A stretch of 64,000 bases of DNA, from positions 1 through 64,000 of the forward strand of contig UQDA01000010.1 of the NCBI GenBank assembly GCA_900539715.1, read 5' to 3'. Positions 25,618 to 35,534 of the stretch are shown here, one piece after another. The notes beneath the pieces are model-generated. The model did not search any database, was not told where the DNA came from, and saw only the letters and a list, made by a program, of their open reading frames with translations. Both the position numbers and the translations under genes were made by a program. The DNA is from an uncultured Lachnospiraceae bacterium (GTDB lineage: Bacteria; Bacillota; Clostridia; Lachnospirales; Lachnospiraceae). Numbering within the stretch: position 1 is the stretch's first letter; each line of letters begins with the position of its first letter.

Positions 25618-26274
25618 TCAACCGATTTCCACGCAGATTCCATGCTTAGCTGTCATTTTCTGAAGCCATCCGTAAAACAGATCGACCACCGGTCCAAGTC
25701 CCAGCGTGCATACGACCGTCCCCACGCCAATCTCGCCGCCCAGCAAAATCGCCAGCACAACGCATACTATATCCAGCCCGATTTTGGCAACCCCGATACG
25801 GATTCCCTTTTCTTTCATCGCAGCAACCAGGTCATCCGTCGGATTAGACGGGAAAATACACAAAATATAAGCTGCTACCGCAAAGGCAATGATCACCATC
25901 CCTGCCAGAAACAATATTGCCGAATCCACAACTCCGTTTCCTTCCACACCTGCCAGTATTCCTTTCCAGAAATCCGTAAATAACCCCAGAAAAAACGATG
26001 ATATGAATGTCGTCAGCCTCAGCATTTTTCTGCGGATGACTGCCGCCAGCACTACCGCCAAAAAGGCAGTCATATAAATTGCCAGAGACGTATTAATCCC
26101 CAACTTTTCTCCGAGCGCAAAATTCAATGCGTCATATCCCCCTGCTCCCATATGTGAATTAACTGTCAGCACAACGCCCAGCGGCATCAGCCCGATTCCA
26201 ATTAGATACAAGACCACATTTACCGCCCAGTCCTTTTTCTCCATCTTTTCATTCGCCTGTTTCCACCAGCTCAT
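25618..26274 (-). CDS. YczE/YitT-like integral membrane protein
   Basis: The 218-residue protein has five to six membrane helices and carries PLGVVLTVNSHMGAGGYDAL and GLFTDFWKGIL, family blocks of YczE/YyaS-type proteins. The role is unknown. GGAGATGG site before the ATG. It lies 27 bp after the unknown gene 26302-26982 and probably shares its transcript. Confidence 0.8.
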   Translation of the reverse strand: MSWWKQANEKMEKKDWAVNVVLYLIGIGLMPLGVVLTVNSHMGAGGYDALNFALGEKLGINTSLAIYMTAFLAVVLAAVIRRKMLRLTTFISSFFLGLFTDFWKGILAGVEGNGVVDSAILFLAGMVIIAFAVAAYILCIFPSNPTDDLVAAMKEKGIRIGVAKIGLDIVCVVLAILLGGEIGVGTVVCTLGLGPVVDLFYGWLQKMTAKHGICVEIG

Positions 26275-26301
26275 CTTTCCATCTCCTCCATTACGCTCAT
26301 T

Positions 26302-26982
26302 TTATTCCAAAATCCCCATCTTCACAAGTTCTGCTCTCAGACGCTCCGGAATACTTTCACGAAGCCTTTCCCAGGACATTAAAAAATCTTCGCCAACAGA
26401 AGCCCTTACAAACTCCATAGACGGTTCAAATGCATAATGTTCCCGAATATAACCTTGCACAGTCTTCTGTATTCTTTCATCCAGAGCAGGAAGCGAGCCA
26501 CGAAATGCCTCCGGAACTGCCAAGCCGTCCTCTCCTGCAAGCTCTTTGCAGCTTTCCTTCCATTTTGGCACAAGCTTTACAAGAGCCGGATCTGGTAAAA
26601 CGGCGTGCTTGCCCGGCTGCATCCATACCCGTATCCGACCATTTTCTTCCATTACAGGCATTCCATCCGAAAGCCTTACCTGATTCAAATATTTCCCGTG
26701 AAAGCTTCCTTCCGCCCATACAGCCCTGCCGCCTTTGTCTACATACACCCATATATGCTCCAACTCATATAAATGCTGTATATCATAATCAAACCATATC
26801 GCATACTCGATCACACATTCTATTTTTTTCCAGTCAGCTTCTATGGTTCTTTTTGGAAAAGACCCGCTTTGTCTTGTTTCCCTGAATATGGTATATCCGA
26901 CTGCTCCGACAGCAAACGGATCTTTTTTATCTACCATCAGCTCCGGCATATACCGTATCGCCAGTTCTTTGTCCGTTTCCAT
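26302..26982 (-). CDS. Unknown conserved-looking protein
   Basis: The 226-residue soluble protein is rich in Trp, Glu and charged residues; no membrane segment or signal. The segment IECVIEYAIWFDYDIQHLYELEHIWVY looks like a beta-rich core and may bind a ligand. The middle part (WAEGSFHGKYL, GKHAVLPDP) has His and Asp that could bind metal. I do not recognise the family. Clear TAGGAGA site before the ATG. Confidence 0.7.
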   Translation of the reverse strand: METDKELAIRYMPELMVDKKDPFAVGAVGYTIFRETRQSGSFPKRTIEADWKKIECVIEYAIWFDYDIQHLYELEHIWVYVDKGGRAVWAEGSFHGKYLNQVRLSDGMPVMEENGRIRVWMQPGKHAVLPDPALVKLVPKWKESCKELAGEDGLAVPEAFRGSLPALDERIQKTVQGYIREHYAFEPSMEFVRASVGEDFLMSWERLRESIPERLRAELVKMGILE

Positions 26983-27005
26983 TACTTTCTCCTAAAATAC
27001 AGAAA

Positions 27006-27032
27006 GCCGCCCGGATTCTTCATCCGGACGGC
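27006..27032 (-). terminator. Terminator of the glycan ABC transporter operon
   Basis: GCCGCCCGGAT / ATCCGGACGGC are 11-base arms with one mismatch and a 5-base loop, followed on the minus strand by TTTCTG. Located 33 bp after the solute-binding protein stop. Confidence 0.75.
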
Positions 27033-27064
27033 CCTCTGAAATCCTTTTCTAATCAGGCGTTTAT

Positions 27065-28711
27065 TTAGTTGCCAAGGCTGTCATAATATGCAGCTCTCGC
27101 ATCCAGAATCTTCTGCAGGCCTGCGTTTACAAGCTCATTGTATCCGCTCTCGTAGGTCGCTTCAAACTGGTCTGCCGGGCAGCACACTACCGTATAAACA
27201 AATTCGATCATTCTGGTCTTGATATCTGCACCGAAGGTCTGCTCGTCCTCGGAAATATAACCATAGGTCGGGAAGCGGAACAGATTTTCCATACGCATTG
27301 TATAGAAGTTCTGGTACCACTCCAGCGTTGCCCATTCAGGACTCTGATTCTCAAAATCAGTCTGTGCCAATACCTCGGGGTCATTTACCCAGTCAAAGTT
27401 CAGGTTCATGATACACAGGTCATCACATGTTCCCGGATATCCCTTTTCATCCTTCACTTCCTGAGCAGGCTCGATTGCCACACCGTTTTCATCCTCGATC
27501 AGATCGGGAGTGTAACGAACCAGTTTCGCATTTTCAGGATCTGCCAGCCAGTTCAGATACATCATGCAGGCATCCAGCTTCTCATCTTTTGTTGTAGAAG
27601 GAACCATTACGAACATTGCATATCTGTACTCGAACGGATTTCTGTAAGTGCCGTCCGGCAGATCAAAGCAATATAAAGGAACAAATGTCTCATGACCAAC
27701 CTCGGTATTGAGAACCTTAAAGGAATCCCAAGACTGTGTCAGGTCGTCCAGAACAAAACCTGCACGTCCGTTTGCAACGTCCGCCTTCATCACATCCTCT
27801 GTCGTATCTGTCGGGAAATCCGTTGTGATCAGCCCGTCATTGTACCACTGGTTCAACTGCTTTAAGCCGTCTTTGGAACCCGGTGCAACCGCCATATAAG
27901 CTTCATTATAAATGTAAGCATCTCTGTCATTTTCCAGAGTTACATAAGAGCCCACAAAGTTCAGATAGTTCTTCTCTGTATCGGCACGTCCGCTCATTGC
28001 CCACGGAACAGTCTTATCTCCGCCGAGCTTCTTTTCTTTTACCGCATACAGATACTCGCCAAGCTCTTCTTTTGTTTTCGGCACTTCCATGCCAAGCTCA
28101 TCCAGCCAGTCCTGACGGATATACCCCATATGCCTGGGCTGTTCTGTACCTCTCTGCTTCATAACCGCATATCTGGTGCCGTTTACTTCACCAATACCCT
28201 GAGCTTCTGCACAATACTCTGCAATATTTGCACCGTATTTACTGTAAACCTCTGTCAGATCCGCCAGCGCTCCATTTGCAGCAAAATTATAAAACAGTGC
28301 CTGGTCATATGTGAAAACAATATCCGGAGCCGTTCCGCCCGCCATCATTATATTTAAGTTATCGTCAGAGCTGGATCTGGGAACTGCAACATATTCCACG
28401 TTAATGTTGTAGTTTTCCTTCATCTGATCCTTCAGCCACTGGGTCAAGGCATTGTTCTCTGTCGTCGTTCCAGGCGCTGCATTGCCGCGATCCCACAGCA
28501 TAACACGAATCGTTACCTCATCCTCAAATTTTGTTGCCTCCACAGGACCTGCAGTTTCACCCGCCGCTTCCGTTCCTGCCGCCTCTGTTCCTGCTGCTGC
28601 AGATTCTGCCGGTGCTTTTTCACTGCCTGATCCGCCGCAACCTGCTGCAAATACCATTGATGCCGCCAGACAAAGAGCTGCTGTTTTTTTCCATAAACCT
28701 TTTCTTCTCAT
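27065..28711 (-). CDS. Solute-binding lipoprotein of a carbohydrate ABC transporter (LplA type)
   Basis: The 548-residue extracellular lipoprotein has a signal peptide ending in the lipobox FAAGC (Cys25). A low-complexity Ala/Glu/Thr/Gly linker to about residue 60 follows. The solute-binding domain contains FEDEVTIRVMLWDRG and GGTAPDIVFTYDQAL. The length and partner permeases match the LplA/LipO group that imports complex oligosaccharides in Firmicutes. It is the last gene of the operon permease-permease-binding protein. No ATPase gene is in the operon, so a shared MsmX-type ATPase elsewhere is expected. Confidence 0.9.
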   Translation of the reverse strand: MRRKGLWKKTAALCLAASMVFAAGCGGSGSEKAPAESAAAGTEAAGTEAAGETAGPVEATKFEDEVTIRVMLWDRGNAAPGTTTENNALTQWLKDQMKENYNINVEYVAVPRSSSDDNLNIMMAGGTAPDIVFTYDQALFYNFAANGALADLTEVYSKYGANIAEYCAEAQGIGEVNGTRYAVMKQRGTEQPRHMGYIRQDWLDELGMEVPKTKEELGEYLYAVKEKKLGGDKTVPWAMSGRADTEKNYLNFVGSYVTLENDRDAYIYNEAYMAVAPGSKDGLKQLNQWYNDGLITTDFPTDTTEDVMKADVANGRAGFVLDDLTQSWDSFKVLNTEVGHETFVPLYCFDLPDGTYRNPFEYRYAMFVMVPSTTKDEKLDACMMYLNWLADPENAKLVRYTPDLIEDENGVAIEPAQEVKDEKGYPGTCDDLCIMNLNFDWVNDPEVLAQTDFENQSPEWATLEWYQNFYTMRMENLFRFPTYGYISEDEQTFGADIKTRMIEFVYTVVCCPADQFEATYESGYNELVNAGLQKILDARAAYYDSLGN

Positions 28712-28768
28712 GTTTTGCCTCCCTTAAATTTTATTGAATGTACCGTTACCCTTTTCTGCAACGTTCAA

Positions 28769-29638
28769 TCATCCCTTTACTGCGCCAATCATAATACCCT
28801 TTGTAAAAAATTTCTGGACGAAAGGATACACGATGAGCATCGGCAGCATTGAAATCACAATACTTGCCGATTTCACATTATCCGCCACAAGATTGGAGCG
28901 AATTCCTTCCTCTGCTGCAATCTTGACAGATTCTACAAACTGCTTTAATACCATCTGGACTGTGAACAGAGACGAATCATTGATATAATACATAACATCG
29001 CTGATACCATTCCAGCGTCCCACCGCATAAAACAGTCCCAATGTTGCGATTGTGGGATATACCAACGGAAGAGATACTCGCATCAATGTCTTGAATTCAC
29101 TGCATCCGTCAATTTTTGCCGCGTCATAAATAGCGGAATCAATTCCTTTAAATGCGTTACACATGATAATCATGTTATATGCACTTAATGCTCCAGGAAC
29201 AATCAATGACCATACTGTATTGATCATCTTGAAATCTTTTACGTTTAAATACTCCGGAATAACACCGGGATTTAAATACATTGTAAGAACAAACAGCGTC
29301 ATGATAAAGCTGCCGCCCACCAGATTTTTCTTGGAAAGCGGGTATGCCGCCAATACTGTCATTACAAGGCTTACTGCCGTCGAACCAAGCATCAGCAGGA
29401 TCGAATAGCCAAACGCATGTATGAAGCTGCCGCTGTGAATAGCTTTTGCATAAGCCTCTGTATTAAACCCGATCGGGAAAATCAGAACCCTGCCCGCCGT
29501 AATTGCTTCTTTGGAACTTAAGGACACAGCGACTACGCGAAGAATCGGAATCATAGCAACACAGGTGATCAGGATAAAAAACGCGCTCCAGAAAAACTGA
29601 AATATTTTTTCCTGTTTACTGTTAATAGAGCTGTTCAT
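28769..29638 (-). CDS. Carbohydrate ABC transporter permease (LplC type)
   Basis: The 289-residue inner-membrane protein has six helices. The cytoplasmic ATPase-contact loop is in AAKIDGCSEFKTLMRVSLPL (EAA motif). It starts with an overlap on the stop of the LplB-type gene (TGATG), so translation is coupled. GGAGGGAA site upstream. Confidence 0.92.
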   Translation of the reverse strand: MNSSINSKQEKIFQFFWSAFFILITCVAMIPILRVVAVSLSSKEAITAGRVLIFPIGFNTEAYAKAIHSGSFIHAFGYSILLMLGSTAVSLVMTVLAAYPLSKKNLVGGSFIMTLFVLTMYLNPGVIPEYLNVKDFKMINTVWSLIVPGALSAYNMIIMCNAFKGIDSAIYDAAKIDGCSEFKTLMRVSLPLVYPTIATLGLFYAVGRWNGISDVMYYINDSSLFTVQMVLKQFVESVKIAAEEGIRSNLVADNVKSASIVISMLPMLIVYPFVQKFFTKGIMIGAVKG

Positions 29639-30603
29639 CAGATAATTCCCTCCTGTCCCATTTTCTTAATTGCAGCGTTTGCAGAAAGAACAAGCACAAT
29701 TCCCACTACCGTCTGGAACAGCCCCACTGCCGTTGCAAAGTCGAACCGTCCCGCCGCCAGACCGACGGAGTATACATATGTGCTGATTACATCAGAAGCA
29801 CTCTTTACCAGCGTATTTCCCATCATGAACGGGCGGTCAAAACTGATTGTAACAAGCTTACCGACCTGCATGATTAAGAGCACCGTAATCGTGGACGAAA
29901 TCTGCGGAAGCGTCACATGCCAAATTCTCTGAAGTCTCGTCGCACCGTCAATATATGCCGCCTCTCCTAAAGAAGCATCCGTTGCCATCAGCGCTGCCAG
30001 ATAAACGATCAGGGAATACCCTGCACCCTGCCATACGCCAAAAAACCAATAAATAAACCGCCACAAAAACGGACTGCTCAGGAAGGATATGGAATCCGCT
30101 CCCACCGCATTGATCACGTTATTTACCAGACCGCTGGCAGAAAACAGCTGTGTCACAATACCAGAAATAATAACCCATGAAAGGAAGTTTGGCAGGTATA
30201 ACAGCGTCTGTGTCGTTTTCCGAATCTTGCTGCTTCTCAGCTCATTTAAAAACACCGCCAGAAAAATAGGAATAGGAAATCCAATGAGCAAATCGCCAAT
30301 ATTCAGGATAAGCGTATTTTTTAACGCATTCCAGAAATCCACTGAAGTAAACGCCTCACGGAAATTGTTCAGTCCCACCCATGGGCTGTCCCATATCCCC
30401 TGAAATACATTAAATTTTTTGAAGGCAACAGCGACGCCAAGCATCGGCTTATACCTGAACAAGATCATGTATACCACCGGAACCAGCAGCATCGCATACA
30501 ATTGCCAGTGATTTTTCATATAGTTTTTTACCTTTGTACCAGACATTTTCTTTTTCTTCATCTCACTATCTTGCCTTATCCTTTCCTGACATTCTTTTGT
30601 CAT
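29638..30603 (-). CDS. Carbohydrate ABC transporter permease (LplB type)
   Basis: Six-helix permease with EAA loop AAYIDGATRLQRIWHVTLPQI and the LplB-like WVGLNNFREAF region. The start is uncertain: the ATG at 30624 is only ~11 bases from the predicted transcription start and has no ribosome site. 30603 has CAGGA, and 30561 begins at MKKKKM, where close relatives usually start. First gene of the three-gene transport operon, with its own promoter and operator (30627-30670). Confidence 0.85.
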   Translation of the reverse strand: MTKECQERIRQDSEMKKKKMSGTKVKNYMKNHWQLYAMLLVPVVYMILFRYKPMLGVAVAFKKFNVFQGIWDSPWVGLNNFREAFTSVDFWNALKNTLILNIGDLLIGFPIPIFLAVFLNELRSSKIRKTTQTLLYLPNFLSWVIISGIVTQLFSASGLVNNVINAVGADSISFLSSPFLWRFIYWFFGVWQGAGYSLIVYLAALMATDASLGEAAYIDGATRLQRIWHVTLPQISSTITVLLIMQVGKLVTISFDRPFMMGNTLVKSASDVISTYVYSVGLAAGRFDFATAVGLFQTVVGIVLVLSANAAIKKMGQEGII

Positions 30604-30626
30604 ATTTCCTGAACGCACATTCATTA

Positions 30627-30670
30627 TATGATATCTCTCATATCATAACTACTTGTTTTTTGCTTTTCAA
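30627..30670 (-). promoter_or_regulatory. Promoter and palindromic operator of the glycan ABC operon
   Basis: On the minus strand: TTGAAA (30665-30670), a 17-base spacer and TATGAT (30642-30647). TATGATAT-CTCTC-ATATCATA (30627-30647) has perfect 8-base arms and overlaps the -10 and start point. Confidence 0.7.
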
Positions 30671-30743
30671 GCACTAAAATATTGCACATTTTGCTTTCTA
30701 TTTTGCTCTCACAAAATCTATCTGCACAAAAACTGCAACATTA

Positions 30744-33700
30744 TTACTCTGTCGAAATCTTAACGCTCTTTATCTCAAACGCGTTAAAATCCAGTGTCAG
30801 GCAGTTCTTCTTCCCAATGTCCGGTTCGCACACTCTCTGGATTCTTTCCAAAATATCAACCTCTCCGGCTTTTTGAAAAGGTACATCCAAAAATAGTTTC
30901 ACACGCTGCGGCACTCCCGCCGCCTCATACAATCGCAATATAATATCGCCTTTTCTGTCCTCAGAAAGCTTTACCGCTTCCACAGCCACATGACAGCCTA
31001 CACCATCTGCCGCTTCCAGATAAAACAAACCGAAGCTCTCCTGTATATTCCTCTCCCTTGTCCGCAAGGCACTGTCCAGATGGGACTCCCGGTTAAACAA
31101 TACTGCAGCCTGCGCAATTCCGGCATTTCCAAAGCTCCCTTTGTAAGGACGGCAGGCATATGAAAATTCCTGTATTCCCTGATCCGCATTCTGGTCCGGC
31201 ATTACCGGAGCTCTCATAAGAGTCAGACTGATACAGTTTTCCTGTGAACTCCATCCATATTTGCAGTCATTTATCACTGCAATTCCCTCGCGTCCATTTT
31301 CCATCGCACTGTAACGCTGACTGCACACCTCATATCGGTCTTTTTCCCACTGCAATCCTCTGCGCGTTGGTCTTTTCTGAACGCCAAAGGCAGTTTCTCC
31401 AATTACTTCTCCAGAATACACCTCTGACGGGAAATCGACCTTCAACATTCTGTGCCTTTCCATCCAGTCTATCCGGGTGTGAAACTCCAACATTTTCCCG
31501 TCTCTACCCATACATATCCACTGCGAAAAAGCTGAATCGGCAATCTGTCCGTCCAACCGCCACGCCGGACGGTCTTCATAAACCTCTGGGCTGATACACC
31601 ATCCGCTTCGGTCAATCGGTTCCTCTTCCTCTTCATACATCCTGCCGATTTCCCATGCATCATAATAGGAATTTACATTCCGGTAAAGACGGAATTCATT
31701 CATAGGCTTTTCTTTTTTTCCTAAGCTTTTTTCCGTCTTCCTGTCTTTTTTAAGTTCCAGCTTCACTACGCGCCCAGCTTCATCAATCTCCGCATATAAA
31801 AAGCTGCTTTCCAAAAAAACATTTCCGGTTTCAGAACAGCTTCCTGCCCGCATGTTCTGATCCAAAGCGCTTTCTGTTTGTGCCTGCCCTGCATTTCTTT
31901 CCCTGCACTCTTGCCGCTCTCCGGTCTGATTTTTTTCAAGCTCTTCCAGACAGCCCAGGCACTCATTCAGTACCGCTCCACCCTGTTCTGCGATTTCTGC
32001 CATCTCCTTTTGAGCCTCTTCATGTACCCGGGCAATTCCCGTTCCGGGCAGAATATCATGAAATTCCTGAAACAAAAGGCGCTTCCAAAGCTTTTTCAGC
32101 AGCTCTGCCCGCTCCAGCGCAGCTTTCTTTTCCGCGCTTTTATCATCCGTCCGCACCGCTGTCACGCAGTTCCAGTATTCCGCTTCCTTCAGCACACATT
32201 CCGCGCGGCGCACTCCGAGCTTTGTTTTTGCCTGAGCGGTATAGGTTCCCCTGTGCCACGCCAGATACAGCTCTCCTGCAAAAATATTTTCAGTCCCTTC
32301 TGCTTTCAGCTTTTCAAAATACTGCTCCGGACTTTCATAGCGCGTCCTTGGCATGCCTTCCAAATCTTCGCATCTGCGGACATATTCCAGCGCCTCCCTG
32401 GTTGCCCCGCCTCCTCCATCACCGTAACCGAACGGATACATCATGGAATCAATTCCTTCCTCCTGTATCCTGTCATTTTCCCAGCGTTCCATCAATTTTT
32501 CCGGAAAAGTTTCCGCATTATTTTCCTTATAAGTATGCGCCAGCACCCGGCTCCCGTCTATTCCCTGCCACCAGAACACATTATACGGAAAAGGTTCACA
32601 TTCGGGGTCCTGACGGATCAGCTTCTGCGTTGCAAAATACTCTACGCCGCACTGCTGCATAATCTGCGGAAGCGCCCCCGAAAATCCAAATGTATCCGGC
32701 ATCCACGCCACCTTTGAATCAATACCGAATTCCTCCTGAAACCATTGTTTCCCATACAAAAACTGCCGCGCAAGACTCTCTCCACAGGGCATATTCATAT
32801 CACCTTCCACATACACTGCCCCATCTGCGAAAATCTGTCCCGCCTTTACCTTTTGTTTTACCCGGTCCCAAAGCGCAGGATATGACTCCTTTAAATATTC
32901 TAAAATCGGAGGCTCACATAATAGGAAGCGATACTCCGGATATTCCTCCATCAGCGCCAGCTGATTTCCATATGTCCGCGCCGCCTTTCTGCGCGTTTCC
33001 TCCCAGGTCCATAGCCACGCCAAATCCAGATGGGACTGACCGAATACAGAAAACTCCGGAGCAGTTGATCCGTTCACACACTTAAGAAGCGGCTTCAGTT
33101 CCTGATCTGCCTCCAAAACCGATTTTACAAGCATTTCTCCAGAAGCTTCCAAATCCGATTTCAATGTAAACCGTTTCAATGCTTCCAGTACTTTCATAGC
33201 GCGCAATGAGCGCTCTGGCAACCGCTTCAGCAAAGAATACAGCGTCAGAAAATCCATTTCGGTCTGAAAAATCTCTTCTCTCCAAACTGCTACAAACGAC
33301 GGAATAATCCTCTGCTGACAAGTATCTTCTCTCGAAAAAGCCTCCTCGCCTTTCCTGACAAAACAACCGCCCTCCATTCTCGGTCCATGCCCCGCATAGC
33401 ATTCCATCACAATCTGGAAATGCTCTCCCGCCTTTACCGACTCTGACAGCGTCACAAAACTATGCTTTTTATCTACTGCACCACTTTCTCTGCCATTAAC
33501 CCAGATAAGCATCTCTTCTCCGACACCCGGCACAAAAACGATTCTCTGTCCCTCCAGCTCTTCCGGCACTGTCCACTCGGCTATAAACCACCCATATTCC
33601 CAGAAATGTCCCCATCTGTCTCCCGGCTTTATCCTGCTTACTTTTTCCTGAAAATTCAGGAGCGCCTTGCAAAAAGGCAAGCGCTCCCTCGTCACAAATC

Positions 33701-33812
33701 CTTTTATCGGGATTTCTTTTATTTGCTCATATCGATGTGCCGGAAACCACTTTGACCACATTTCCAGCCGTTCTCTCCACTGTCTTCCTGTATATCTTTT
33801 ATCGTTTTCCAC
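30744..33812 (-). CDS. Alpha-mannosidase, GH38 family
   Basis: The 1022-residue cytosolic enzyme (no signal) hydrolyses alpha-mannosides using zinc. The zinc site shows as FGQSHLDLAWLWTW (His and Asp), the nucleophile Asp in AWMPDTFGFSGALPQ, and a further His in QEFHDILPGTG. A large beta C-terminal part follows. Start: the GTG at 33812 has a GGAGGAG site and agrees with homologous starts; upstream codons in the frame lie within the preceding gene and lack a site. It overlaps the HAD-GH105 gene by 14 bp, so the two are translationally coupled. Confidence 0.92.
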   Translation of the reverse strand: MENDKRYTGRQWRERLEMWSKWFPAHRYEQIKEIPIKGFVTRERLPFCKALLNFQEKVSRIKPGDRWGHFWEYGWFIAEWTVPEELEGQRIVFVPGVGEEMLIWVNGRESGAVDKKHSFVTLSESVKAGEHFQIVMECYAGHGPRMEGGCFVRKGEEAFSREDTCQQRIIPSFVAVWREEIFQTEMDFLTLYSLLKRLPERSLRAMKVLEALKRFTLKSDLEASGEMLVKSVLEADQELKPLLKCVNGSTAPEFSVFGQSHLDLAWLWTWEETRRKAARTYGNQLALMEEYPEYRFLLCEPPILEYLKESYPALWDRVKQKVKAGQIFADGAVYVEGDMNMPCGESLARQFLYGKQWFQEEFGIDSKVAWMPDTFGFSGALPQIMQQCGVEYFATQKLIRQDPECEPFPYNVFWWQGIDGSRVLAHTYKENNAETFPEKLMERWENDRIQEEGIDSMMYPFGYGDGGGGATREALEYVRRCEDLEGMPRTRYESPEQYFEKLKAEGTENIFAGELYLAWHRGTYTAQAKTKLGVRRAECVLKEAEYWNCVTAVRTDDKSAEKKAALERAELLKKLWKRLLFQEFHDILPGTGIARVHEEAQKEMAEIAEQGGAVLNECLGCLEELEKNQTGERQECRERNAGQAQTESALDQNMRAGSCSETGNVFLESSFLYAEIDEAGRVVKLELKKDRKTEKSLGKKEKPMNEFRLYRNVNSYYDAWEIGRMYEEEEEPIDRSGWCISPEVYEDRPAWRLDGQIADSAFSQWICMGRDGKMLEFHTRIDWMERHRMLKVDFPSEVYSGEVIGETAFGVQKRPTRRGLQWEKDRYEVCSQRYSAMENGREGIAVINDCKYGWSSQENCISLTLMRAPVMPDQNADQGIQEFSYACRPYKGSFGNAGIAQAAVLFNRESHLDSALRTRERNIQESFGLFYLEAADGVGCHVAVEAVKLSEDRKGDIILRLYEAAGVPQRVKLFLDVPFQKAGEVDILERIQRVCEPDIGKKNCLTLDFNAFEIKSVKISTE

Positions 33813-35448
33813 CGTTTCTCTCCTCCACAAGAAGTAGGATTGCAAGCGCCTGTCCATAAGGCATCGGCCGGATTGGTATTTCCTTATAAAAATCCCTGCT
33901 CTTTCTGCCCATTGGTGTTCCATAGGAAACCTGTCCCAAAACGCCCTCTTCCGAAATCAGATTCAATATCGGTTCCATTGCCTTTTCCGCAACCGGAAGC
34001 CATTTTTCATCCAGCACACCCGTATGGATACCCCTAAGGATTCCATATGCAAATCCGCAGGTTCCGCTTGCCTCCTCATAAGATTGCGGATCATCCAAAA
34101 GTGTATGCCACATACCGCTGTCCGCCTGAACCTCTGCCAGCGCCTTTACCTGATTTTCCAGCGCCCCCTGTAAAATCCGCTTTACCGGTTCACTACATTC
34201 AATCATTGCCAAAAGCTCCGGAATCGCCACTGTCAGCCAGCAGTTCCCTCTTGCCCAAAATGCCCCCGCAAAATGATTTCTCTCCAAAAATGTCCAGCCA
34301 TGATACCAGAATCCCGTCTCGCTATCCTGCAAATACTTCATATGCAGCAAAAACTGGTATTCTGCCTCTTCGCAATAATCCTTTCTATTTAGAATCCGTC
34401 CCATATTTGCCAAAAAAAGGACTGTCATAAACAGGGTGTCATCCCATAACTCCTGATCATTTTCATCATCCGATGTCTGATGTTGGATACCGCCTTCCTG
34501 CGTTCTCGGCATCTCCTCCATGATCCATCTTGCCGCCTCCCTGCACGGCTCCATATAATCCTCCCGGTGCAAATATTCCGCTACATTCGACATCACAAGA
34601 TACGGCGCCATCGTATTTACATTCAGCGGCGGAAATCCAACCTTCATCTGATTATCGTAAAAACGGATAAGAAGCTCCAGATATTCTTCCTTTTTCGTGG
34701 CGTCAAACAGCTTCCATAAACCGTACAGTCCAACTCCCTGCGTCCACTCCCAGTGCGCGTATTTTTTCAGCTCTTCCTCTGAAACATGCTTCTTTTTTCT
34801 CATATTTTCCATAAAAATATCATCGTCTTCATATAAAATCGGTGTAAAAGCCCGAATAAGAAGCTCCAGCTTGCGCTCTGCTTCCTGCCCCTGATTTTTC
34901 ATAATCTCTTCTTCCTTTCCACATTTCTTATCCAACTGCTCCAAAAGCGCAGGAAGCTCTGACGGATGATGTACAATATAGTCCGGTTTCCAGTCTGCCT
35001 CCCTGTATTCATGAAAATACCGGGGCGACCAGTCCAGCCAGACAGAAGTAATCCCGAACCTGTTCGCGCCGGCAACATCCTTTGCCAGATTGTTGCCGAT
35101 CATGACGATCCGCGATTTGTCCGCATCTGAAAGTCCCATCTGCTCCATGGCATCCTCGAACATTGCCCTCTCCGGCTTCTGAACGCCTACTGTCTCCGAT
35201 ACTGTCCATCCCTCAAAACATCCCTTCAGTCCGTTTTTCATATATACATTCTGAAAAGAAGACTCCTCGCCGTCCGCCACCAGTGCGATACGATATCCCT
35301 CTTCATACAGCTGCTTCAAAACTTCTCCCGCATCCTCAATAAAATCCGCATCCGTTACGATTCCGTCGCCATCGAACCTCTGCGTCGCCTCATCAATGAT
35401 CGTATCTCCGCTGTCTGTAAAAATAATCAGATTTTTTTTCTGTTTCAT
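33799..35448 (-). CDS. HAD phosphatase-GH105/GH88-like glycoside hydrolase fusion
   Basis: The 549-residue protein has two parts. Residues ~6-170 are HAD-like: motif I FTDSGDTIIDE (DxGDT variant), VQKPERAMFEDAMEQMG (motif III Lys) and MIGNNLAKDVAGANRFG (motif IV). Residues ~190-549 form an (alpha/alpha)6 barrel like unsaturated rhamnogalacturonyl hydrolases: HWEWTQGVGLYGLWKL, DDTLFMTVLFLANMG and WARGNCWLTVAIPELL. The frame runs through without a stop. GH105 members remove unsaturated uronic residues from pectin-type fragments; the HAD part may act on a sugar phosphate. ATG at 35448 has a GGGGG site. First gene before GH38, divergent from an AraC gene. Confidence 0.82.
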   Translation of the reverse strand: MKQKKNLIIFTDSGDTIIDEATQRFDGDGIVTDADFIEDAGEVLKQLYEEGYRIALVADGEESSFQNVYMKNGLKGCFEGWTVSETVGVQKPERAMFEDAMEQMGLSDADKSRIVMIGNNLAKDVAGANRFGITSVWLDWSPRYFHEYREADWKPDYIVHHPSELPALLEQLDKKCGKEEEIMKNQGQEAERKLELLIRAFTPILYEDDDIFMENMRKKKHVSEEELKKYAHWEWTQGVGLYGLWKLFDATKKEEYLELLIRFYDNQMKVGFPPLNVNTMAPYLVMSNVAEYLHREDYMEPCREAARWIMEEMPRTQEGGIQHQTSDDENDQELWDDTLFMTVLFLANMGRILNRKDYCEEAEYQFLLHMKYLQDSETGFWYHGWTFLERNHFAGAFWARGNCWLTVAIPELLAMIECSEPVKRILQGALENQVKALAEVQADSGMWHTLLDDPQSYEEASGTCGFAYGILRGIHTGVLDEKWLPVAEKAMEPILNLISEEGVLGQVSYGTPMGRKSRDFYKEIPIRPMPYGQALAILLLVEERNGGKR

Positions 35449-35534
35449 TCCGCTCTTTCCCCCTCGCATCTTGTTTTTTTTCTGTTTTCCGCTATACTTT
35501 TTACATTAAAACTTTTTAAAGGCAGGCACCGCAT

